Below the pieces are notes generated by a model. The model was given only the letters and a program-made list of their open reading frames with translations, was not told the DNA's origin and searched no databases. This document shows, in pieces, positions 38,986-50,100 of a DNA stretch of 64,000 bases; within the stretch, counting starts at the first letter, position 1, and each line of letters starts with the position of its first letter. The position numbers and the translations under genes were made by a program. Source of the stretch: Fratercula arctica (taxonomy: Eukaryota; Chordata; Aves; Charadriiformes; Alcidae); NCBI GenBank assembly GCA_947846985.1, contig CANTUZ010000001.1, positions 147,776,447 through 147,840,446 of the forward strand. The letters run 5' to 3'.

Positions 38986-41900
38986 CTGTTTTGCTTGTCT
39001 TTGACACTGGTTATATTTAGACTTCAGAGTTGGTATGCTCAAGATGTGTCCCAGTCCCAAAGCCACCAGCTATCTACACTGGAGCTGGAGCAGGCTACCT
39101 GCTCGACAGTTTCTGCATCCATCATCAGCCTTGGCACATGGTGTATTGGTGCCTGCACTGCCTTGGCAGGGAGTCAGGGTATGGCCAGGATACACATCTG
39201 GACCAAGGAGATGTGATGCATCTCTGGGTCCCATGGGTTAGACATAGCCAGAGTCTACCTTTGAGGAGAAGGGGAATCCAATATTACATTCATATCAGCT
39301 CACTCTCTGTCATACGACAGTTCCTTCAGAGCCTGACATTCAGTGAACTCGATTTCATAGATCGTCTTCTACAATCTATTTAACCTGAAATGTAGTTAAA
39401 CAAAAGCTAATTGAAAGTGAATGACCATATAAGCAGCAGGCTCTGGAAAACCTTGTGACAGACACTTGAGAAATGCCCTTTAGTTGCTGGAAGGTATTTC
39501 CCAAGGTCTCCTTGGGATGTTCTGTGTCTGCGTCAGCTGATGAAAATACTGTCTATATTTCTGTAGCCACAGGTGATTAGGAATTGCTCCCACAGCGTAA
39601 TTTAAGCCTACTAGGCTTTTCCCTGGACACAGTCAAGTCAGCAGAGCGAGACTCTTGCATGTTTGATTTTATATGACTGAACAAGGTCTGCTTCGTTTAT
39701 GCTTTGTCAGGGCTACAAAACTTCGGTCCATACAGAAAGTGTAAGTTACGCTCACGCCGCGTGTCTGGGTTCAGCTCGGCTGTTTCCTGAATTGCAAAAG
39801 CCAGCAGTCTCTCCATTACATTGAGCTCTGGGTAAGCACAGACTTTCTGGGGATGAAGAACGGGAGCCTCCAAACGATGCAAATGGCCTGGAGTCCAACA
39901 GTGTTAAAAAGTTCATTTAAATTTTCTCCCAACCCTGCCACTATCTTTTTACCATAATTAATACCAAATTAAAGTTTCTGTTTGTTCTGGGATCAGCTAT
40001 TGCTTAACTTACCTTGCAGCAGAACATACTAAGGCCTCATTCATTCACATTATAACTTATGTATTACTAGCCAGTTGGAAAATGATGACAGATTTGCATC
40101 CTGTTCTGCTCCGTTTAGGAGCTGATGTTCACTGCCTTGCAATAACCGTATATTTGCATAGTGCCTTTAACTCCAAAATATTTTAGTTTTACATGACTTA
40201 CGGGTGGTCATTTCTATCAGCCTTGAAGTGCAGTGACTTCAGGGCTGGAATGTGGCAGCCAGTTACCGGCACACACTATATAATAGCGTATTGTGTGAAT
40301 ATCTTATCCACACAAAACTGCAAACAGAATTTGAGCAGGCAGGTATTTGATTCAGAAACCAGGCTAACCTCCCTAAGCCTCGCTCTTGCTACCAGATATT
40401 CAATACCCACAAATAAACAAACCCCGAGTTCACCTCTCTTTTGGAGGACGGTCTTCCCTCCAGTCCTGTGCCGGAGCAGGGCTTTGCTGCAACAGACTCT
40501 CCGAGGCTCCCGCTGAGCCCCCCCAGCAACCACCTCCGAGCATCTAACCCGCCGAGGTGCCGCTGAACCTCTTTGTCCTGAATTGAGTGTCCCCTGCACA
40601 GCTGTCTGCCTGCTGGAGTTAATAAGCATAGAGGGTAGGCCTTCAATTATGTTTTTTTTTCAGCCATATTTCTCAGAGCTTTACAGAAGAAGAAGGTATC
40701 CCGCTCCTCATTTTATACGGGAGGCTAAAATGCAAAGAAATTAAGTAACTTGTTGAAGATTACAAAGCAGATAATCGGCAGAGAGCTCAGAATCAAGCTC
40801 AGCTCCCCACCCCCACATCCCTCTACCACTTTGTGCATCGAACAAGGCACAACTTAGAATCCACCACTTTTTAACTTCCATGGTAAAGAAGCAGTTCTGC
40901 TACAACTTTCTGTTTGACTTTCTTTGGCTCTGTATCAAACCAAACCGGCTGTGCTCTTATTTTGTACTTACTACCACCCTAAGGAGGTTCTTTTATGTGT
41001 GGGCGCCATAGAAATTAAGTTTTAAGCTAGAGTTTAGTGGGATCAAGTTTTTGCGTACAAAACTCCCAGAAAGCCAAGATGACTGAAGCCTGGGTCTTGT
41101 AAAAAGGAGGTGGAGATGGGAGGAGGAGGAAAGAAATCCAATGGTCACTTCTCTCCTATCGCTATATGGTCCCAGTCCAATAGGAAGTGCTGGCTCCAAC
41201 CAGGCTGCCAGAGGTCCAGAGTGTGGGGACAAAAGGCCAAAAATCATCTTTTTTCCATCCAGACAAAATTTTAGGTGGAAAAAGGAGGACATATCCAGGG
41301 ACACCCAGATGAATACTAGCCCTAACAATGCCAACTTTTCCACTCCCGGTGTTGTTTACACCCACAAAATTAACTGTGGTGCCAAACTGCAAGGGGAGTT
41401 AGTTGTGACTCCCTTAAACGTGTGGTCTTTATCGGGAAGGACAAATGAAATCATTTGGAATTATTAGACGCATTAACAATGCCCAAGGGTGTTATATATA
41501 AACAGCTGACACTTCTAAGCACTGACGCAATAAGGATGGACAAGAACAAGAGGTGAGGGTGGTGGGAGGAAAGGTCTTTTTTAGATGTATCCAAGGTAGA
41601 GTAAGTTTTATTACTGGGCTAGAAACGTATAGTATCCCAGGAGTGAATAGCTCACACATTTGATCCGATCTTGGGCTCAGTCCAGCTCCCACTGAAGTTT
41701 AATGGGAGTTGGATCAGACCGTTGCACTCACATTTTTTCCATGCATGGAAAACTATTTCCGTTACTTTGAATTACAATACCACTGGCTTTGGATTTTATA
41801 TAATAAAATAAATCTAGGCCACTGTTTATATTCCAAGAAACTGCATTCTGGGATGCCAGCAAATATATTGCCTGTTGGATTAAAAAAAATAAAATAAAAA

Positions 41901-42404
41901 CTGGACACACTGGTTTAAAAAAACAACAGCTCCTAATTATTAAACATAATTTTTCTTCCTTGTGCTTTTCTGGAGTCCTCAAATATTTGAAGTATGAAAG
42001 GTACATATAAATTCTTCTCTGGTGGTTGAAATGGTGGAATCTGTAAAACTGCAATGCTTTATAAGAAACAGAGGTTTAATATAAAAATAATAATCTTCAT
42101 GACTGGCTCTTTGCTTATTGGCATATTTTGCGCATTTTAAAATTTACAGTAAAAAAAAACCCAACACCATTGGAATGTCAGTAACAAAGAGGATGTATAT
42201 TAGCAAACCCTTGTATTTTGGGGACTGGCTTCTCTTGATTTTTCTGACTGCAAATGAACTCTGCAGACGCTGAGAGGCACAGGAAACGTCTTGTGCTAGA
42301 AACAGCATTTGTTCCCTGCTTTATGAATTGGATTCTACTAAAATTCCAACGTGGTAAGACTGATTAGCAGACTTTGGTAATGCCTTCTGCCCTAGTAGTA
42401 CGAT
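38986..42404. other. Intergenic DNA downstream of WNT5B
   Basis: No gene I can support. Short open frames on both strands overlap one another without family resemblance. It holds one decayed palindromic repeat near 41665-41725. The distal WNT5B 3' end may reach into the upper part. Confidence 0.55.
41665..41725. repeat. Decayed palindromic repeat, possibly an ancient MITE
   Basis: TCCAGCTCCCACTGAAGTTT is followed by TTAATGGGAGTTGGATCAGA, an imperfect palindrome. The word pattern (GATCC, CTCCCATTGAAGT, AATGGGAGT) is reminiscent of old palindromic repeats of amniote genomes. The family is not certain. Confidence 0.4.
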
Positions 42405-42423
42405 TTTATTATACTCCTTTATT
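42405..42423 (-). terminator. Distal pair of AATAAA signals, candidate WNT5B poly(A) site
   Basis: Two TTTATT hexamers on the + strand (42405-42410 and 42418-42423) read AATAAA on the WNT5B strand, about 1.25 kb after the stop. Paired signals at this distance would suit a vertebrate 3' UTR. There is no direct evidence of use. Confidence 0.3.
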
Positions 42424-43600
42424 ACCAATGAAAAACACAGAAAAGACTTCCATCGGTGAACATACGCCCGCATTCTGGGAGCAAATGTATCTGCAGTTAG
42501 CTTATCGCTGGTGAAGAGCATGGCCCCTGGAGTCTGAAATACAGAGCGGCAAAATAAAAGACACCCCACCAAAAGAAAGAAACAAAACCACACATATACA
42601 CAAGCAACAGAGGGAAAGAAATGTCACTGAGGGGTGTTTAATGTTAAAGAGCAACTATACATCTGGGATGGTGGTGAGGAGGATTTAATAGAGCTGAACA
42701 AGGTGACCACCTGCATCCACTTCAAAGAGGAAAACCGGCAGCGGCCTAAGGAGTGCTTATGCAGTCATGTGCACGTGTGTGCCACCAATGCTCCTTTCTA
42801 CTGACAAAATATGAAGTATATCGCTTTTCCGAACATCCCTGGGCACCGTCAGCTTCTCCTCTATATTGACAAATTCATTTTCAGCATGGGATTAAAGGGA
42901 AAAAAAAAAAAAAATCTCCCTCATCCCTGTAATCTGAGCTGGACAGATTTCCCCTTTGCCCAGGCGGTACAGAAGAGCTAGGTGCTGGCTTCTTGGGCGT
43001 TCCCAGGCTGCGCACTGGTCAGGTCAGCCACAGGTCGCACCTTCCTTCCTCACAACACCAGGCTGCAAACATTCCTCCACCACATTGTGGGTCTGTGCAG
43101 CGTCCAGGAAGGGTTTACAGCACTCTGGATTTTAAGCCATATTCTTGTAAAGGAGCCTTGGCTAACCTTCCCTCTAAGGTGGCAAAGCCCTTTACAGGGA
43201 TCAAGAATTGGTTCCAAATTCTCCAGTGGGTTCAGTGGGGTGACAGGGTTTGAAACTCAAGATAATTAGGACTCACCCACACCTGGCTGTAATTTCAGAT
43301 GTGCGATAACTATGCAAAATGCCGAGATTTACCGCTGAGAGAGCAGAAAGAAGCCACTCTTCTCCTTCTTGCTGGCTTTGTTTCTGTAATGAAATGGTAT
43401 GTGCTTGTGTGCCGGGGGGAGTTCACTTTGTCAGCACCTCCTCAGCCTCTTCACCCTGACTGAAACATCCAAGGGGAGATGCACCAAGACAAACTCCCCA
43501 GCAGAACTGCAGGTAATGGCAAACCAGCCGGCCTGAGGGGGGAAATTTCAAAACCCAAAATGTCTCTTAAATAAGCTTCTTTAATTATTATCATCATCTG

Positions 43601-43606
43601 TTTATT
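43601..43606 (-). terminator. Proximal AATAAA polyadenylation signal of WNT5B
   Basis: The + strand reads TTTATT, which is AATAAA on the coding strand. It lies in an AT-rich stretch just below the stop codon. It is a consensus hexamer, but AT-rich DNA yields such hexamers by chance. Confidence 0.35.
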
Positions 43607-43672
43607 TATACAAATATAAAATATATTTATATAGATTTATATAATATAGATTTGTCGCTTTGGTGGCTCTTT

Positions 43673-44131
43673 TCATTTACAGACGTACTGGTCGACGATC
43701 TCTGTGCACTTTTTACACTTGACGTAACAGCACCAATGGAACTTGCAGTGGCAGCGCTCCACCTGGACGCTCTTGAACTGGTCGTAACCCCGGCCACAGC
43801 ACATCAGCTCGCACCCATCCATGCCCTCCGAGGTCTTGTTGCACAGGCGGCCCTGCGTGCCCAGCGAGCCGGTGGTCTCATTGCGCAGGCAGTAGTCCGG
43901 GCTGGGGTCAACGTAGACCAGGTCCTCTTGCGTCGGCATGTTGAAACGGTTGTTCACCAGCTCCAGCTTGCCCTTGCGGCTGATCCTCATGGCGGCGGCG
44001 CTGTCGTACTTCTCCTTCAGCAGGTCGCCCACCTTGCGGAAGTCGGCCAGCTGCAGCCAGCAGGTCTTCAGGCTGCAGGAGCCCGACACGCCGTGGCACT
44101 TGCAAGCCACGTCCGCCAGCTTGTACACGGC
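43673..44131 (-). CDS. WNT5B: WNT5B last coding exon (thumb and cysteine-rich domain)
   Basis: Covers codons 208-359 and a TGA stop at 43675-43673, 459 nt. The acceptor is GCCTTTCTTTCCCCACAG, ending at 44132. The exon carries the thumb loop [10 protein letters not shown], where Ser223 aligns with the serine that Porcupine acylates in Wnt proteins. It also carries sequons N291 and N305, the [13 protein letters not shown] block and the C-terminal finger [15 protein letters not shown], ending VDQYVCK. It holds 16 cysteines. The exon is markedly GC-rich against its flanks, so the opposite strand has a long open frame (43652-44197) that I treat as a shadow. Confidence 0.97.
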   Translation of the reverse strand, partial: AVYKLADVACKCHGVSGSCSLKTCWLQLADFRKVGDLLKEKYDSAAAMRISRKGKLELVNNRFNMPTQEDLVYVDPSPDYCLRNETTGSLGTQGRLCNKTSEGMDGCELMCCGRGYDQFKSVQVERCHCKFHWCCYVKCKKCTEIVDQYVCK

Positions 44132-47100
44132 CTGTGGGGAAAGAAAGGCAATCAGGCAGAGCTGCAATTATTCTTGCCGCACTGGCAGCTGGCTTAATTA
44201 CCACGAATTCATCGCATCTTCATAACTGCTTTGATTATCCCCCAATTTCTCTTGTTTCATCCTTCAGAAGAGACAAAAGTCTCCTCTTCCTCCTGTTGCG
44301 ACTGCTGTGTTCTTGTTCCCTAAATACGTCTATTTCTGGTCACATCGCCTCCAAACGTGACTTCCCCACCCCACCTTCTTTTCCCCCGGCAGATTTCTGA
44401 CTTGACGGCAGGGTCAGGAGCAGGAAAGAAGGGGAACAGTCCCATCCCTGTGGGCTCTGGAAATTCCCCCAGTCTCACCGTGCTATTCCATGTTTTTCCC
44501 TTCAGAGCTGTGACGAGGGAACACCTGGGAACCTGCCCATTTCCTATCACCCGCACCAGGAACCGAGGCTATCGCTTGCAGGGATACATCTGCATCCTTT
44601 TGAAATAAATACACGGACCCACACCCTTTCCCTCCGCCCCTGCCGAGAGGAGCTCGTGCAGGGGGCAGTGTCCGGAGCCGGACATCGCTTCCCAGAGAGG
44701 AGCAAGCCGGGGTTGTTGGTGGTGGTGAGAAAGATGTCCACCTCCGCTCGAGGTGTTAACCAGGCCTCCTCCTCGAAGAGCAAGGGCTGAGCTGCAAGCC
44801 CTAACTGCCAACCTGCGCCATCTTCTGTCCACATATTTCCCTACACAAAGAGGGCTCTCGCCAGGCAGAAGGGCCTGTTTTAAACAGCAAAGGCAAGCTT
44901 TCGGGGCTCTCTTTTCCGACATACTCTCAGCTACATTTTCAGGAGCCTGCGGGAGCTGTAGATGTATCGTGCCCCTGGAATATGAGGCATCACCTGCTGC
45001 AAGTTGGGAAACCAAAATTTGAACAAATAGTCTTGAAAATTCAGGCCAGCGAGTGTTAAAACCTCAGCAGAGCAAGAATGGGGTGTAAAGGAAACCAGTC
45101 GTCACTCTTCCTCCTCCCCGCACTAGCTGGGAGGAGAGAGGAAGATCGAAAAATATTCTAGAATAATAAAGCTCAAAGCCTAGGAAAAGAAACTGAAACA
45201 CAGGTGGGGTTTGCTCTTTCCATGAATTTCAGAAACAGGTACAAAACCGCTAATTATGTGGGATCCCACCAGCACCCACAGGCACTGAGTTTGCAGAGCA
45301 AAGAGCCGACATCCCCACGCCATCAGAGCTAGACTGTCTTCCAGCCGCTTACCGCCCCTCGGCCCTTGCTCCTCAAGCTCCCACATCTGCTCTCCCACAA
45401 CCATCCTGTGTCCTGCACTTTGCAGGGCAGTGCCTCTGCCAGATCCCACCTGCCAAGCAGAGCTGTTTGGCACTAGCTGCAAAATCACCACCAGCTGTAT
45501 CTGGTGGGGGAGATCAAGGAACATGAGGAAAAAAACTAGGGTGTTCTGAAGGAGGCGGCAATATGTCTTCTCGCCAGGTTTTCTGCTGAATAAAATAGCC
45601 AAACACTGAGGTTTCTTTTCTGCCTCGCTCACCGAAGCAGAAGAAAGCTTCCCAGATCTCTGCATTCACTTGCCAAGGAGTAGGTGATTAAGGCAATTGA
45701 GCATACCGCAAGCAAAACCTTCTGCCTATGACTTCGTTCTGGACCAGCAGCGAGAGGTCAGAGGTCTCCTACAACAACTGGTTGCTCCTGGTCTAACTAA
45801 CATCTAGTGCTTTTGACAGCTAGTGAAGATTCAATTTGGCTTAATGACTAAATCACATGGAGGCCGATCCAGCTCCCAAGAAAGTCAATGGAGTGAGTCC
45901 TTAAAACAGAGAAGCTTTAGTTCTGCTCCTCAGAGCTCAATTTACTGAGGCAATCCCTCACGGTGCAATGTAACAGCTACAGGCTGGGAGTTAAGCACTT
46001 GTCTTGGATGGAACTACAACTGCAGAGGACCAACCACACCGTTACTTAAGGATTCCTGCTGTACTATAACCAGACAGAGCTAGAGCTGAATTTCCCGAGC
46101 TCCAGACACTTACTATATCCTCACTGCATTGTCAGCCTGCTTGTTATAAGCTTGTGTTAGCACTTTTTGGTTATGGTTCTGTCAAATCCCAGGCCACTCA
46201 TGCCTCCCTTGCCCTTATATGTGTTTTTATAAAGTATTACGATTCTTCCTAATCCTGGGCTTTGTTCCTTTAGAAAAACACTGCAACTCGATCCCTCTCA
46301 GTTAATGTCATGGGACTGAGTTCATTCCGACTTGGCTTTAAGCAACTGATGCTCAAAACATCTGGCCCATGTGGGTAGTAGCTGTGGTGGGGAACGTGAA
46401 CGCTACCAATTATCACAGGTAAGCATGGCACCACTCAGCCCCCCGCGGCTCCCACTATCAACGTCCTGTGGAGGTAACCATAGCTTCAGCCGCTACATGG
46501 CTCTCCCACTCTCCTCCTCTGCTGCTCAATGGGAAGAAAGCAGAGGAAATTGGAGAATTCCTCTCTGACTGGGCTCGGGTCAAGGTAAAGAATAACAGAC
46601 CCCACATGCAGTTCTGAGGGCAGGGTCTGATCGATGGCCATGCCACTTAAACAGGTTGAAAATGCCTCTAATGGAAAGGCTTAAAGCCCCTTCCCATAAG
46701 CCCAAGTTCTCTTCCAATTCTTTTCTTGCAAGAATGGAAACGCAAAGAGAATTAATGGGGAATTCCTATGTGGTCAATTAGCCAGATCCCCTTCCAGGCT
46801 CTCCTGGCACTGGCTTGAGTGACTGATGACTGAGGCCTGCCATATGCTGACTGGGTAAACAGCATGGAAGGACTGACCGCCACAGTCCACCAGACAGGGC
46901 GACAGATAAGGAATGGGGGGAAGTAAGAAAGGGTAATGGAGACCAGTTGGAAGAAAAAGACAGATGGAAGGAAAGGACATATTGAGATAACAGCCAAAGA
47001 CAAACAAACAAGGGCAAAAGAGCCAGGAGGCACCAGCACAAGGACTCCAATGTAGAGTGAAGGGGTGATGGGGTCAGGACTGCCTGACACATAAAAGACC

Positions 47101-50100
47101 TCTGGTTCCCTCTCGTCCCTCTCAGCTCCCCTTTCAAGAACCACGGAGAGCAGGGACAATCTTTTCTCCTGCCACCAGAGCTCCTCAGGGTTCAAGGAGA
47201 ACTTTCTCACCCACAAGAAACTGAGTGAGGGGACACACCAAAAGCCTGCCTAGAAATCAGAAGACATCAACTGAAACACTGGCTGGGAAAGCGGGGCAAG
47301 GCCGTATGTGGAATGGCACCTGGTGGCCACTTCGCAGTGCTCACTGCCGTGTCTCCTGTACTCCTTTCCTTCAGCACCAGCTTTTGGGAGTATGGAGTTA
47401 CATGTGCACCTTCCTGCTTCCAAAACCAGAATCTCAGAAGTTTAGGAATGCAGGGCTAGACGGGACCTCCTTGGTGATTAAGTATGATCGCTTGCTATTG
47501 TAGGCACTGCTTCAAATAATGTTTTCCTTAAATGTATAGAGTGCCCTTTTAAAAGCAATTAGGTTTTCAGCCACCATTATTCTGATCACTATTCCGATGA
47601 TAAAATATCTTTTTCTAATTTCCAGCCTAAATTAATTCACTTTATGCCCATTTGCTATTGTGCCAAATTTAAAGTACTTTTCCGTCCCTATTATTTCTCC
47701 CACTAACACAGACATCAGTCATATCCTCTCTCAACTTTCACTTTGCTAGGCTAAACATGGCAAGCTATTATAGCCCACTTTCTTAAGAAAAGATTCCTAT
47801 CCCTTGGGTCAGCCATAACAAGCCTTTTCTAGTCTGAGGTCATTTTGCTTGGGAATATGAGAACATACAATATTTTGGGGCCTCACGACAGCTTAATACA
47901 ATGGCATTAGTATTCCCCCATGTTTTATGAAAAGACTTTCCCTGGTACATTATAGGATATTTACCACCTTCTGAGCCACGTTACATCTCCAGTCATGTGC
48001 AGCTGACTGCTGTGACCAATTCTTTTCTACTCGTTTCCTAATGACCAGAAATGTTTTTCATACAAGACCTCAAATGATGGTCTTAATGTTGTTTTATTGG
48101 ATGTCATTAGCTGCTGTACAAAATTCAGATTCTCCTCTGCATTCGTAATACCTGCCACCTTTGCATCACCAGCAAATTTCATCAGCCCATTCCTAATTCT
48201 TGTGTTGAGGCTGAGAAACAAAAATACTACGTGTTGGCCTTGAGGCAAGTCTTTGAAGAATTCTGCTAATTAAGCTCTGTTAAGATCAAGATACGTCCTT
48301 TCACACAACTTACTGACATCTTTCCTTGAACCAGTTTCTTGTCCATTTCATAGCTGCTGCATTTTTCCTTCTCTTTCCCAATTTAAACAAGCATTTCCCA
48401 TGTGGGAAATACATTAAATGTCTCGCAGAATCTCAGACGAATGAGACATATCGTATCTATTTTGCCTTTTAGGAAATCAGTGATGTTCTAAATGATTGTG
48501 TGATCAATCTTTGAAAAATCCTTCTCAAATTATTTCCCATTTTGCCTCTTCTTCCGAGATACCCTTTCCCCCAGGTCCTCCTGTAAATGCTGCTGAGGTC
48601 ACATTGCCTGTGCTGCCAGGTGCCAGCTCTTTCGGAGTGGCAGGAAAGAAAGCAGGCACTCCCTGTGACTTGAGAGCTTTACACTACCTGAGTTTTGCTT
48701 CCACCTTGGTGGTGATAATTTCAGTTTCCAGCCTTTCTCCTTTGCTCTCATGCTAATATATTTCTCAGAGCCAAGAGGAAAGGCCGCCTGCAGGCCAAAT
48801 ACCACCCAGACCAGACAACCCTGGAAGCCATAGCAATGCCATCTCAGAGCCATCCCAGGTCTCATGTCCAGATCCTTTCATGTTCAGCCCCTTTCCTGAT
48901 CCCAGTATCTCCACCCCTCACTACCCCCAAATCCTCATCTGCTCAATCCATCCCAAAGCCCCAGCCTCATTTATTCCAGAGCCCTTTGTTCTTCCAACGC
49001 TTTTCTACCACTTTACTCCCATTTGAATCGTTTCACCCAATCCCCAAATCCCCTCCATCAGCCGCCCCCTGCACCATCCCACCCATCCCAGGTCTGCTGG
49101 CCCCAAACTTCAGTACCCTCTACCTGTTGGAACACATCTGCTGCCTCCTCATGCCCTCCTCGCTCCCACAGGGTGCCAGCACCATCGGCCACTGCCTACT
49201 GTGACAGACCTTGCCTGCCCCTAGGGCACGCCGCCTGGCTTCCACCACAAAGCACAGTCCCAGCGGCATTTAAAAATCTACACTACAAGCACTTACTTCC
49301 CTAGGCAAAAGTGTTGAGGGCAGAAAAAGACATCTCCACTGTGCAGCAGACACATGGTACCCCTCCCCACGAGCAACATCCCCCAGTCTGACTTGAGGCC
49401 CCAAGTAAAGCACTTGTTTACTCCGGGGACAAAAACTACTCTTGTCTTTAGACTCAGCCCCATCTCCATTGAGTAGCAGCCTCCTTTCCACAGCCTCCTC
49501 CAATTCACAAAGGTTAAAAAACTTTCATTGTTTATTTTAGTACCTTTTGCAAGGTCTGACTCAGCGTGATTTTTTTTAACTGTTCTCACTTCATCTTTAC
49601 ACTTCTTGACCTCTAAGACAGAGCTTTTCGTTATTTATTTGCTATCAGTTCTTTTTTTCTTTTTTCCATTCTTAGTAGGCTCTTGGTCTATTCCTAACAG
49701 TTTCTCTGTGGTAGTTATTCATTCAGTGAGGTCTGGATATTCTTCCTACAAGCTTTTTCCTCTTGCTTGGCATGCAGAATTGTAATGGCTTTAGCATCTT
49801 TGACTTGAAAAAGTTCCAGACCTCCTCCACTTCGAGTTCCTCGGCTGAGTTTACTAACCGGCTCCTTTAGTTTATCAGAGTTTGTTCTTTGAAATCCACA
49901 AGTTTAATTACACATCGGTTTATACTTCCATTTAATTTAATCTAAAATGACTTGCCTTCATTAAATCTAAGGTTATTTTCTATGGCCATCTGTTCTACAG
50001 AGTCTACAAAAACCAAGCTTGAAATAACATTGTCTTTTGCCAGGCCCTTTGGAAAGCTTTTGTCCAGGGTTAGCTGGAGACAGTGAAATAACCTTGAGAG

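Larger units (their letters stand above)
42405..43672 (-). other. WNT5B: Probable WNT5B 3' UTR, end uncertain
   Basis: Sequence immediately after the WNT5B stop. The first 100 bases are very AT-rich. A minus-strand AATAAA lies at 43606-43601, only about 67 nt after the stop. Further AATAAA signals lie at 42423-42418 and 42410-42405 and would give a 3' UTR of about 1.25 kb. Which signal is used cannot be told without transcript data. A run of 15 A (42899-42913) lies inside the longer version. Confidence 0.4.

Noticed and set aside
43652..44197. 181-codon open frame opposite the last WNT5B exon
   Set aside because: It mirrors the GC-rich coding exon, is low in complexity (Ala, Leu, Val, His), and has no family resemblance. 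It is an antisense shadow.
46752..47216. 154-codon minus frame in the WNT5B intron
   Set aside because: No recognisable domain, no splice or promoter context, and competing frames on the same strand. Treated as chance.
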